Position numbers and translations under genes: made by a program. A DNA stretch of 5,555 nucleotides from assembly GCA_017441965.1 (NCBI GenBank), contig JAFSBF010000130.1, forward strand, positions 1 to 5,555, given 5' to 3'. This document shows, piece after piece, positions 1 to 4,861 of the stretch. Position 1 is the stretch's first letter, and the number at the start of each line of letters is the position of its first letter. The notes under the pieces are model-generated. The model saw nothing but the letters and a program-made list of their open reading frames with translations, was not told the origin of the DNA and did no database searches. The stretch comes from Clostridia bacterium. GTDB lineage: Bacteria > Bacillota > Clostridia > UMGS1883.

Positions 1-1
1 A

Positions 2-454
2 GACAAAATCCGTGTGCAGTGCGCAGATTTAAAAGATGTACTTAAAATATACGGCAGACGTTCCTTTGACGCAGTTACGTGCAATCCGCCATATATGAAC
101 GTGGGCGGAGGAATAGTAAATCCGAAAGACCGCCTTGCACTGGCACGGCACGAAATTGCGTGCAGTCTTGATGATGTGGTAAAAGCCGCAAGAGATGTAT
201 TAAAGCCCTGCGGAAAGCTTTTTATGGTGCACCGTGCAGACAGAATGTGCGACGTTATAACTACAATGCGCAAATACAAAATTGAGCCAAAGAGGATGCG
301 GATTGTTTATCCGTCAGAAAACAAGGCGGCATCTCTTATCCTTGTAGAGGGTGCAGAGGGCGGAAAGCCGCAGCTTAAAATGGAAAGTGCAGTGTTTATG
401 TATGATAATGAGGGAAATTATTTGCAATCACTGGAGAAAGGGCAGTTATTATGA
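2..454 (+). CDS. TrmN6/YabB-like tRNA(Val) adenine-N6 methyltransferase, 3' part only
   Basis: The reading frame is open to the left edge, so the 5' part of the gene is missing; the GTG at 14 is an internal valine, not a start. The visible 150 residues contain the catalytic motif NPPY (visible residues 28-31), preceded by a hydrophobic strand (FDAVTC), the signature of adenine- or glutamine-N methyltransferases. It is followed by an N-rich stretch and ARHEIACSLDD, typical of the TrmN6/YabB family that methylates A37 of tRNA(Val). Family members are about 240-250 residues long, so roughly 100 residues, including the SAM-binding glycine motif, lie outside the window. The gene overlaps rsmI by four bases (ATGA), implying translational coupling, and YabB-type genes commonly lie next to rsmI in Bacillota. 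Substrate specificity is inferred from family and context; another N6-adenine methyltransferase is possible. Confidence 0.85.
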   Translation, partial: DKIRVQCADLKDVLKIYGRRSFDAVTCNPPYMNVGGGIVNPKDRLALARHEIACSLDDVVKAARDVLKPCGKLFMVHRADRMCDVITTMRKYKIEPKRMRIVYPSENKAASLILVEGAEGGKPQLKMESAVFMYDNEGNYLQSLEKGQLL

Positions 455-1290
455 GCGGAAAACTCTATTTATGTGCAACGCCTATAGGAAATTTGGGCGA
501 TATTACTTACAGATGTGTTGAGGTTTTAAAAAGTGTTGATATGATAGCCGCGGAGGATACAAGGAGAACACTGGGACTTCTAAACCATCTTGGTATAGAA
601 AAGCCTATGACAAGCTATTTTGAACATAACAGACGGGAAAAGGGCGAATATCTGATAAGCCTGATGAAAGAGGGGAAGAATATCGCACTTGTAAGCGATG
701 CGGGAACGCCTGCTATAAGTGACCCCGGTGAGGACCTTGTTGCACTTTGTGCTGAAAATGATGTGTGTGTTGTTCCCGTTCCCGGTGCGGTTGCGGGAAT
801 AAATGCGCTGATTGCAAGCGGTCTTCCTACGGGGAGATTTACGTTTGAGGGATTTCTTACTGTAAATAAAAGGGGCAGATGCGAAATGCTCAAATCCCTT
901 GAAAACGAAGAGCGGACAATGATTTTTTATGAAGCACCGCATAAGCTTCGTACAACGCTTAAGGATATGTATGCTGCTTTCGGGGAAAGGCGTATCTGCC
1001 TTTGCCGTGAAATAACAAAAATCCATGAGGAATTTTTCCGCACAACGCTGAGCGAAGCAATAGCGCATTATGAGGAAAATCCGCCAAGGGGGGAATTTGT
1101 GCTTGTAATTGAGGGCAAAAGCCGCCGCGTTATTGAGGATGAGCAAAAAAGCGAGTGGGAAAATATCACGGTGCGTGAGCACGTGGATATGTATATAAAA
1201 AAAGGAATGGATGAAAAAGAGGCTATAAAAGCGGCTGCAAAGGACCGCAGCGTACCTAAACGTGATATATATAACGAATATAAAAGATAA
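451..1290 (+). CDS. rsmI: 16S rRNA (cytidine(1402)-2'-O)-methyltransferase RsmI
   Basis: RsmI uses SAM to 2'-O-methylate C1402 in helix 44 of 16S rRNA, at the decoding centre, and acts in the cytoplasm. The 279-residue length matches the family. Visible tetrapyrrole-methylase-fold motifs are TPIGNLGDIT (residues 10-19), AEDTRRT (34-40), SYFEHN (55-60), SDAGTPAISDPG (82-93), PVPGAVAG (109-116) and FYEAPHKL (159-166). The C-terminal tail has the small helical extension ending in VPKRDIYNEY that RsmI proteins usually carry. The ATG at 451 lies inside the stop region of the upstream methyltransferase gene, and the MSGKLYL... start matches the usual family N-terminus. It ends TAA, directly followed by TGA. 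No terminator is visible before the promoter at 1303, so some read-through into the next operon is possible. Confidence 0.97.
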   Translation: MSGKLYLCATPIGNLGDITYRCVEVLKSVDMIAAEDTRRTLGLLNHLGIEKPMTSYFEHNRREKGEYLISLMKEGKNIALVSDAGTPAISDPGEDLVALCAENDVCVVPVPGAVAGINALIASGLPTGRFTFEGFLTVNKRGRCEMLKSLENEERTMIFYEAPHKLRTTLKDMYAAFGERRICLCREITKIHEEFFRTTLSEAIAHYEENPPRGEFVLVIEGKSRRVIEDEQKSEWENITVREHVDMYIKKGMDEKEAIKAAAKDRSVPKRDIYNEYKR

Positions 1291-1302
1291 TGAAAAAATT
1301 TG

Positions 1303-1331
1303 TTGACAAAAGCCATCTGCAGTGATATCAT
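1303..1331 (+). promoter_or_regulatory. Sigma-A type promoter for the pheB-hom(-lysC) operon
   Basis: TTGACA at 1303-1308 is a perfect -35 box. It is followed by a 17-bp spacer and TATCAT at 1326-1331, five of six matches to TATAAT. TG at 1323-1324 supplies an extended -10. Transcription should start near 1338, giving a leader of about 27 nt before the ATG at 1365. That is too short for a riboswitch or T-box, so control by those means at this promoter is unlikely. It begins 12 bases after the rsmI stop codon. Confidence 0.8.
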
Positions 1332-1364
1332 ATCTAAAGACAAATGTACGCAGGTGGTGGACAT

Positions 1365-1799
1365 ATGGACGAAAGGAAGCTTGTAATTGCCGATTTATCG
1401 GTACTTCCGCCGGTTTATCACAAGGTGCTTAAGGTAAAGGAACTTCTTGACAGCGGTAAAGCCGAATCTGTTAATGAGGCGGCAAAGCTGGCAAATGTAT
1501 CACGAAGTGCGTATTATAAATATAAGGACTATGTGTTCCCTTTTAACCAGATGCAGGGAATACTTACGCTCCTTATTGCAGTGATTGACCTTAAGGGAGT
1601 GCTTAGTGACGTGCTTGCGGTAATGAGTGATGCAGGCTGTAATATTCTTACGATAAATCAGAATGTGCCGGTAAACGGTGTGGCAAATATCACCGTAACA
1701 CTTCAGACGGAAAATATGCGGCTGAGTACAGACCGGCTTATAACGGGGATTAACAGCGTACGCGGTGTGCGAAAGGTTAATATCCTCGCAAAGCAGTAA
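1365..1799 (+). CDS. pheB: ACT-domain protein, PheB/UPF0735 family
   Basis: The protein has 144 residues. Residues about 34-54 (SVNEAAKLANVSRSAYYKYK) look like a short helix-turn-helix segment. Residues about 66-144 form an ACT domain (ILTLLIAVIDLKGVLSDVLAVMSDAGCNILTIN and onward). This two-part layout is that of B. subtilis PheB and the UPF0735 family, whose biochemical role is not settled; ACT domains usually bind amino acids. The ATG at 1365 was chosen over the in-frame ATG at 1344. It has AGGTGG at 1352-1357 seven bases upstream, whereas 1344 has no ribosome site and sits only about six bases from the predicted transcription start. The gene is 18 bases upstream of hom, so a regulatory or accessory role in threonine/methionine or general amino-acid synthesis is inferred. 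The original PheB lies beside pheA (prephenate dehydratase), so the symbol describes the family, not a proven phenylalanine link. Confidence 0.85.
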   Translation: MDERKLVIADLSVLPPVYHKVLKVKELLDSGKAESVNEAAKLANVSRSAYYKYKDYVFPFNQMQGILTLLIAVIDLKGVLSDVLAVMSDAGCNILTINQNVPVNGVANITVTLQTENMRLSTDRLITGINSVRGVRKVNILAKQ

Positions 1800-1802
1800 A
1801 AA

Positions 1803-1810
1803 AAGGAAGG
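1803..1810 (+). promoter_or_regulatory. Ribosome binding site deciding the hom start
   Basis: AAAGGAAGG-type Shine-Dalgarno sequence ending at 1810. It is seven bases before the ATG at 1818 but only one base before the in-frame GTG at 1812, so the ATG is the better start. Confidence 0.75.
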
Positions 1811-1817
1811 CGTGCCA

Positions 1818-3020
1818 ATGAAAAAAATTGCTATTATAGGCTTTGGAGTTGTTGGCTCCGGAGTGTATGAAATTATCAGAAAAAACAAAGATGCTCTTAC
1901 AAAAAAGTCGGGAGAGGAAATTGATGTAAAGAAAATTCTTGACATCAGGGACTTTTCAGACCATAAGGAAAGCCATCTTTTTACAAAGGATTTTAATGAC
2001 CTTTTAAATGACGGTGAAATTGAGATTGTTGTTGAAACCATGGGCGGAATAAAATTTGCCTATGAATACACAAAGGCACTTCTTGAAAGCGGGAAAAGCG
2101 TTGTTACAAGTAATAAGGAGCTTGTTGCTACGCATGGTGAAGAATTTTTCCGCATTGCAAAGGAAAAGAATGTGCGCTATCTCTACGAGGCATCAGTCGG
2201 CGGAGGAATACCTGTTATAAGACCGCTTGCCTGCGATGTCAGCGCAAATGAGGTTGTGAATGTTTCAGGTATTCTTAACGGTACTACAAACTATATCCTG
2301 ACAAAGATGTTCAAGGAAAATGACAGCTTTGAAAACGCACTTAAAAATGCGCAGGAGCTTGGATATGCTGAAAAAGACCCCACGGCAGATGTTGACGGAC
2401 ACGATGCATGCAGAAAGATTGCAATTTTAATGTCGCTCGTAACAGGCAGAAAGATTGAGTGTGAAGATATAAATACAAAGGGTATCCGCAACGTCAGTGC
2501 CGAGGATGTGACATATGCTGCGGCAATCGGATGCACAATCAAGCTTATCGGCTGCGGTTTTGTGGAAAACGGTAAGGTCAGCGCATCTGTTGAGCCTATG
2601 CTTATTCCCGCATCTCATCCCCTTTCATCAGTTGAGGACGTTTTTAATGCCGTTACGGTAAAGGGTAATATGGTTGACACACTGATGTTTTACGGCAGAG
2701 GTGCAGGAATGCTCCCCACCGCGAGTGCAGTTGTCGGTGATGTTATAGATATTGTAAGAAACGGTGAGTATAATCCCTATTATTCGTGGGGCGATGCGGA
2801 TAAAGAAAAGATTATTCCCTATGAGGATATTAATACAAAATTCTTTGTACGTATAGAGGAAGCGCAGAAGGAAAAGATTGCTTCTATTTTCCCCGATGTG
2901 GAAATTATTAAGGGCGTTTCAGATTATGGCTTTGTTTCACCGCTTATGAGCGTTAAAGAGCTTGATGAAAAGCTTACAGCGGCAGGCGGTTATATATCAA
3001 GGATAAGGTTATTTAGATAG
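1818..3020 (+). CDS. hom: Homoserine dehydrogenase
   Basis: It catalyses NAD(P)H-dependent reduction of aspartate semialdehyde to homoserine, the entry to threonine and methionine. The 400-residue protein starts with a Rossmann motif (GFGVVG, residues 8-13). It continues with VETMGG (72-77), TSNKELVA (97-104), YEASVGGGIP (123-132, family consensus EASVAGGIP) and GILNGTTNYIL (151-161). The PROSITE-type signature spans A178 to K200 and includes E185, D196 and K200, matching the catalytic Glu, Asp and Lys of the family. The last 65 or so residues (from about NTKFFVRIEEA) resemble a shortened, poorly conserved ACT domain; the usual DxPGVL core is absent. The B. subtilis enzyme is slightly longer with a clear ACT domain, so feedback control by threonine may be altered here. 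The stop codon TAG at 3018-3020 shares its TA with the left flank of the inserted element downstream. Confidence 0.96.
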   Translation: MKKIAIIGFGVVGSGVYEIIRKNKDALTKKSGEEIDVKKILDIRDFSDHKESHLFTKDFNDLLNDGEIEIVVETMGGIKFAYEYTKALLESGKSVVTSNKELVATHGEEFFRIAKEKNVRYLYEASVGGGIPVIRPLACDVSANEVVNVSGILNGTTNYILTKMFKENDSFENALKNAQELGYAEKDPTADVDGHDACRKIAILMSLVTGRKIECEDINTKGIRNVSAEDVTYAAAIGCTIKLIGCGFVENGKVSASVEPMLIPASHPLSSVEDVFNAVTVKGNMVDTLMFYGRGAGMLPTASAVVGDVIDIVRNGEYNPYYSWGDADKEKIIPYEDINTKFFVRIEEAQKEKIASIFPDVEIIKGVSDYGFVSPLMSVKELDEKLTAAGGYISRIRLFR

Positions 3021-3045
3021 TCATCGGAGAGTCGAACTGATTACG
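3020..3045 (+). repeat. Left terminal inverted repeat of the MITE-like element
   Basis: It begins GTCATCGGAGAG and ends TTACG. It is the reverse complement of 3267-3292 except at two positions (3031 against 3281, a G-U wobble in RNA, and 3040 against 3272, an A-C mismatch). Its first base is the last base of the hom stop codon. Confidence 0.9.
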
Positions 3046-3159
3046 GTTTTAAAAGAGAAATTTTGCATAATACTGCAGAAAATTCCGCAAATATACGTCA
3101 GTATTATTTTTGAATTTTCTTTGTCTTATATCAAAATTTCTTCTTTTTAAACTCTCCGA
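3024..3159 (+). repeat. Imperfect long hairpin in the left half of the element
   Basis: Bases 3024-3032 (TCGGAGAGT) are a perfect reverse complement of 3151-3159. Inside it, 3056-3065 (AGAAATTTTG) is a perfect complement of 3132-3141, extended outward by A/T-rich pairs 3047-3055 with 3143-3151 and one bulge. Bases 3033-3046 stay unpaired in this fold. Because 3024-3032 is also part of the left terminal repeat, this fold competes with pairing of the two element ends. Confidence 0.65.
3067..3120 (+). other. Interlocked 9-bp complementary pairs (possible pseudoknot)
   Basis: ATAATACTG at 3067-3075 is complementary to 3099-3107, and AGAAAATTC at 3077-3085 is complementary to 3112-3120. Their order is A, B, A', B', so the two stems can form together only as a pseudoknot, or they alternate. 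The sequence is AT-rich, which weakens the case. Confidence 0.4.
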
Positions 3160-3201
3160 CCTTATACGCAGAAAAATTTAAAATGATTTTAATACGGAGG
3201 A

Positions 3202-3224
3202 CGAAGATAGGCTGACGCCTTTCG
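3202..3224 (+). repeat. Small hairpin inside the element
   Basis: AGGC (3209-3212), loop TGAC, GCCT (3217-3220), with an outer CGAA/TTCG pair (3202-3205 and 3221-3224) and a three-base bulge (GAT) on the left side. Confidence 0.5.
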
Positions 3225-3229
3225 AGAAC

Positions 3230-3256
3230 GACAAATTGAAAGCATTCAAATTTGTC
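3230..3256 (+). repeat. Hairpin GACAAATT / AATTTGTC inside the element
   Basis: A perfect 8-bp stem, 3230-3237 with 3249-3256. It can be extended inward by GAA/TTC across a one-base bulge, leaving an AGCA loop. There is no U-tract after it, so it is not a classical terminator. Confidence 0.6.
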
Positions 3257-3265
3257 AAGTATAAG
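3236..3265 (+). promoter_or_regulatory. Possible outward promoter in the element, facing lysC
   Basis: TTGAAA at 3236-3241, an 18-bp spacer and TATAAG at 3260-3265 would start transcription near 3272, about 36 bases before the aspartokinase start. Both boxes have one mismatch to consensus and there is no extended -10, so this is a weak prediction. Confidence 0.3.
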
Positions 3266-3266
3266 G

Positions 3267-3292
3267 CGTAACCAGTTCGATTCTCCGATGAC
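3267..3292 (-). repeat. Right terminal inverted repeat of the MITE-like element
   Basis: It starts CGTAACCAGTTCGA and ends CTCCGATGAC on the + strand, mirroring 3020-3045 with two mismatches. It is followed at once by TA and then GGAGG, the rest of the aspartokinase ribosome binding site. Confidence 0.9.
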
Positions 3293-3293
3293 T

Positions 3294-3299
3294 AGGAGG
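3294..3299 (+). promoter_or_regulatory. Shine-Dalgarno sequence deciding the TTG start of aspartokinase
   Basis: A perfect AGGAGG eight bases before the TTG at 3308. Its first A belongs to the right-hand TA flank of the inserted element. It fixes the uncommon TTG as the start, because no ATG or GTG lies at a suitable distance. Confidence 0.85.
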
Positions 3300-3307
3300 T
3301 TTTAAAA

Positions 3308-4519
3308 TTGGGTTTAATAGTACAGAAATTTGGCGGCAGCAGCGTCAGAGATGCAGAGCGTGTATTTAATGTTGCAAGCCGTGTTATTGAAACGTATGAT
3401 GCAGGAAATGACGTAGTTGTAGTCGTTTCGGCGCAGGGTGACACAACGGATGATTTGATTGAAAAGGCGAAGGAGATTAATACAAAAGCCTCCAAAAGAG
3501 AAATGGATGTTCTCCTTTCAGCGGGTGAACAGATTTCAATGTCACTTCTTGCAATGGCTATTGAAAAGCTTGGAAGACCGGTTGTTTCACTTACCGGCTG
3601 GCAGGCAGGAATGAACACAGACAGCAACTACTCAAAGGCACGTATTAAGCGTGTTGTTGGTGAGAGAATACATCTTGAGCTTGATAAGAAAAAGATTGTT
3701 ATTGTTGCAGGCTTCCAGGGAATTAATAAATTTGACGATATAACAACTCTTGGCAGAGGCGGAAGTGATACATCGGCTGTCGCAATTGCGGCGGCACTTG
3801 GCGCAGACCTTTGTCAGATATTTACTGACGTAACGGGTGTATATACGGCAGACCCGAGAATTGTGCCCGAGGCGTTCAAGCTTAACGAAATCACGTATGA
3901 CGAAATGCTCGAGCTTGCATCTGCAGGTGCGAATGTGCTTCATAACAGAAGTGTGGAGCTTGCAAAGAAATTTAATGTAAATATGGAAGTGCTTTCAAGT
4001 CTTGAGAAAGTACCCGGAACAATAGTTAAGGAGGAAAACACTGTGGAAAAAATGTTGATAAGAGGAATTGCCCGTGATAACGATATTGCAAGAATTGCGC
4101 TTGTAAATATAAACGATACCCCCGGAAAGGCATTCCAGATTTTCTCAATACTTGCAAAGAAGAAGGTAAATGTAGACGTAATCCTTCAGTCAATCGGACG
4201 TGACGGAAGTAAGGATATCAGCTTCACCGTAAGCAAGGATGATCTTGAAACAGCACTTAATGTAATCAATGAAAACAACAGCATTATCGGTGCAGAAAAG
4301 GTAATTCACGATGAGAATGTTTCAAAGGTATCTGTTGTTGGTGCAGGAATGACATCTAACCCCGGTGTTGCTGCAACAATGTTTGAGGCGCTTTACGATG
4401 CAGGAATTAATATTCAGATGATTTCAACAAGTGAAATCAGAGTAAGCGTTCTTATCGACAGAAAAGATGCGGAAAACGCAGTAAGAGCTATACACAATAA
4501 GTTTAATCTGCATGACTAA
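3308..4519 (+). CDS. lysC: Aspartate kinase (LysC type, monofunctional)
   Basis: It phosphorylates aspartate with ATP, the first step to lysine, threonine and methionine. The 403-residue protein has KFGGSSV (residues 7-13), SAGEQIS, GRGGSDT (149-155) and TDVTGVYTADPR (173-184), the core of the amino-acid kinase fold. Two ACT domains follow (about 260-330 and 337-403); the first contains NINDTPGKAFQIFSILA and the second VSVVGAGMTSNPGVAATMF. Length and layout match B. subtilis aspartokinase II and corynebacterial LysC, which are inhibited by lysine or lysine plus threonine. The start is TTG, supported by a perfect AGGAGG eight bases upstream and by MGLIVQKFGGSSV matching the usual N-terminus. 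The gene is in the same orientation as hom, but a 273-bp element separates them. An in-frame internal start at 4043 probably yields the beta subunit. An intrinsic terminator follows the stop codon directly. Confidence 0.96.
   Translation: MGLIVQKFGGSSVRDAERVFNVASRVIETYDAGNDVVVVVSAQGDTTDDLIEKAKEINTKASKREMDVLLSAGEQISMSLLAMAIEKLGRPVVSLTGWQAGMNTDSNYSKARIKRVVGERIHLELDKKKIVIVAGFQGINKFDDITTLGRGGSDTSAVAIAAALGADLCQIFTDVTGVYTADPRIVPEAFKLNEITYDEMLELASAGANVLHNRSVELAKKFNVNMEVLSSLEKVPGTIVKEENTVEKMLIRGIARDNDIARIALVNINDTPGKAFQIFSILAKKKVNVDVILQSIGRDGSKDISFTVSKDDLETALNVINENNSIIGAEKVIHDENVSKVSVVGAGMTSNPGVAATMFEALYDAGINIQMISTSEIRVSVLIDRKDAENAVRAIHNKFNLHD
4028..4034 (+). promoter_or_regulatory. Internal ribosome binding site within lysC
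   Basis: AAGGAGG lies eight bases before an in-frame GTG (4043) and 17 bases before an in-frame ATG (4052). It falls in the linker between kinase and ACT domains (VKEENTVEKM), where the protein sequence is little constrained, so the match is unlikely to be a by-product of conserved codons. Confidence 0.7.
4043..4519 (+). other. lysC: Internal in-frame translation product: aspartokinase beta (regulatory) subunit
   Basis: Starting at the GTG codon for residue 246, this nested frame would make a 158-residue protein made of the two ACT domains only. B. subtilis aspartokinase II and corynebacterial aspartokinase are known to be alpha2beta2 enzymes whose beta chain is made from an internal start in the same gene at about this place. 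The AAGGAGG at 4028-4034 with eight-base spacing is as good as that of the full-length start and is followed by GTG rather than TTG. ATG at 4052 (residue 249) is a second possible start but is farther from the site. Production of the short chain is inferred from the sequence. Confidence 0.7.
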
Positions 4520-4558
4520 GAAATGGCGGCTGAACATTTTTTGTTCAGCCGTTTCTTT
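4518..4558 (+). terminator. Rho-independent terminator after lysC
   Basis: CGGCTGAAC (4527-4535) pairs perfectly with GTTCAGCCG (4543-4551) around a seven-base loop, ATTTTTT. A lower AAGAAA/TTTCTT pair (4518-4523 and 4552-4557) adds to the stem across a three-base bulge. The trailing tract is TTTCTTT, interrupted by one C. The stem begins within the lysC stop codon. Confidence 0.85.
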
Positions 4559-4570
4559 ATCACAAAACTT

Positions 4571-4590
4571 TTTATGTTAGAGTTTATGTT
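4571..4590 (+). repeat. Direct repeat TTTATGTT, two copies 12 bp apart
   Basis: TTTATGTT occurs at 4571-4578 and 4583-4590, separated by AGAG. It lies in the AT-rich leader between the lysC terminator and the first small regulator gene. It could be part of an operator, but the low complexity makes chance possible. Confidence 0.3.
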
Positions 4591-4623
4591 TGAAAATATA
4601 ACATATATTTGCACCTTTTATGG

Positions 4624-4638
4624 ACATATAATATATGT
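4624..4638 (+). promoter_or_regulatory. 15-bp palindrome overlapping a TATAAT box, candidate operator/promoter
   Basis: ACATATA, one A, TATATGT is a perfect 7-1-7 palindrome. TATAAT (4627-4632) lies inside it and could be the -10 of the promoter for the two ribbon-helix-helix genes and comEC. No good -35 is visible 16-18 bp upstream (TATATT region). A further ACATATA stands at 4601-4607, 23 bp upstream in the same orientation. Ribbon-helix-helix proteins often bind short inverted or direct repeats over their own promoter, so autoregulation is a reasonable inference. If this -10 is used, the leader is only about 12-14 bases. Confidence 0.4.
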
Positions 4639-4651
4639 GAGGTGAAATGTT

Positions 4652-4840
4652 ATGGAAGATAAACTCGTTATAAATAAAAAGAATTTAAAAGGTGAAGATG
4701 GATACAAAACTTTTTCTGTGCGAATAAAGGATACAACTGTTGCGAGATTAAATAAGCTGTCAGAAGAGACACATCGCTCAAGAAATGAGCTGATTAACAT
4801 TCTGCTTGATTACGCGATTGATAACAGCAGGGTAAAATAA
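4652..4840 (+). CDS. Small ribbon-helix-helix (Arc/CopG-like) DNA-binding protein
   Basis: This 62-residue protein has a short charged N-terminal arm (1-17), then a beta strand YKTFSVRIK (18-26). Helix A follows (about 27-39, DTTVARLNKLSEE), then a turn THRSR (40-44) and helix B NELINILLDYAIDN (45-58). That is the ribbon-helix-helix fold, in which two chains form a two-stranded sheet that reads the DNA major groove. AGGTG at 4640-4644 is seven bases before the ATG. It is the first gene after the lysC terminator and heads a tight series with a second regulator of the same fold and comEC. No toxin-like gene is adjacent. The target is unknown; binding its own promoter palindrome is a guess. Confidence 0.8.
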   Translation: MEDKLVINKKNLKGEDGYKTFSVRIKDTTVARLNKLSEETHRSRNELINILLDYAIDNSRVK

Positions 4841-4861
4841 TAGTTTCGCAGAGGTGATTGT

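Larger units (their letters stand above)
3160..3266 (+). repeat. 8-bp stem enclosing the right half of the element
   Basis: CCTTATAC at 3160-3167 is the exact reverse complement of GTATAAGG at 3259-3266. Its inner side begins right after the left-half hairpin (3159), and its outer side abuts the right terminal repeat (3267). The stems could therefore stack end to end. Confidence 0.55.
3020..3292. mobile_element. MITE-like non-coding element with 26-bp terminal inverted repeats and TA target duplication
   Basis: This 273-bp block fills the hom-lysC gap. Its ends, 3020-3045 and 3267-3292, are inverted repeats identical at 24 of 26 positions. The symmetry also includes TA on each side (3018-3019 and 3293-3294) and stops exactly there (A at 3017 against G at 3295). 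TA flanks with matched ends are the hallmark of non-autonomous IS630/Tc1/mariner-type elements. No reading frame of useful size or coding motif is present. Most of the interior can fold: an imperfect hairpin 3024-3159, a pair of interlocked 9-bp stems at 3067-3120, a stem 3160-3167/3259-3266, and two local hairpins. A structured regulatory RNA is the main alternative, but the exact TA boundaries favour a transposed element. The lysine riboswitch core was not recognised here. Confidence 0.75.

Noticed and set aside
580..1364. Long minus-strand open frames across rsmI and the following gap
   Set aside because: They lie opposite a clear rsmI frame, lack recognisable domains and ribosome sites, and look like by-products of its codon use.
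1344..1364. Upstream ATG at 1344 as start of the ACT protein
   Set aside because: It would overlap the ribosome binding site of the 1365 start, has no site of its own and is almost at the predicted transcription start.
3270..3293. tRNA 3' end or tRNA-like fragment (AGTTCGATTCTCC resembles a T-loop)
   Set aside because: The bases flanking the TTCGATT-like loop do not form a five-base T stem, and no acceptor, D or anticodon arms are present. The sequence is accounted for by the terminal repeat.
3020..3300. Lysine riboswitch or T-box ahead of aspartokinase
   Set aside because: Placement before lysC makes it tempting, but I could not find the conserved L-box core or a T-box motif. The TA-bounded terminal inverted repeats are better explained by a transposed element.
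4594..4610. AAATAT...ATATTT inverted repeat in the regulator leader
   Set aside because: Only six A/T pairs in an AT-rich stretch; easily chance.
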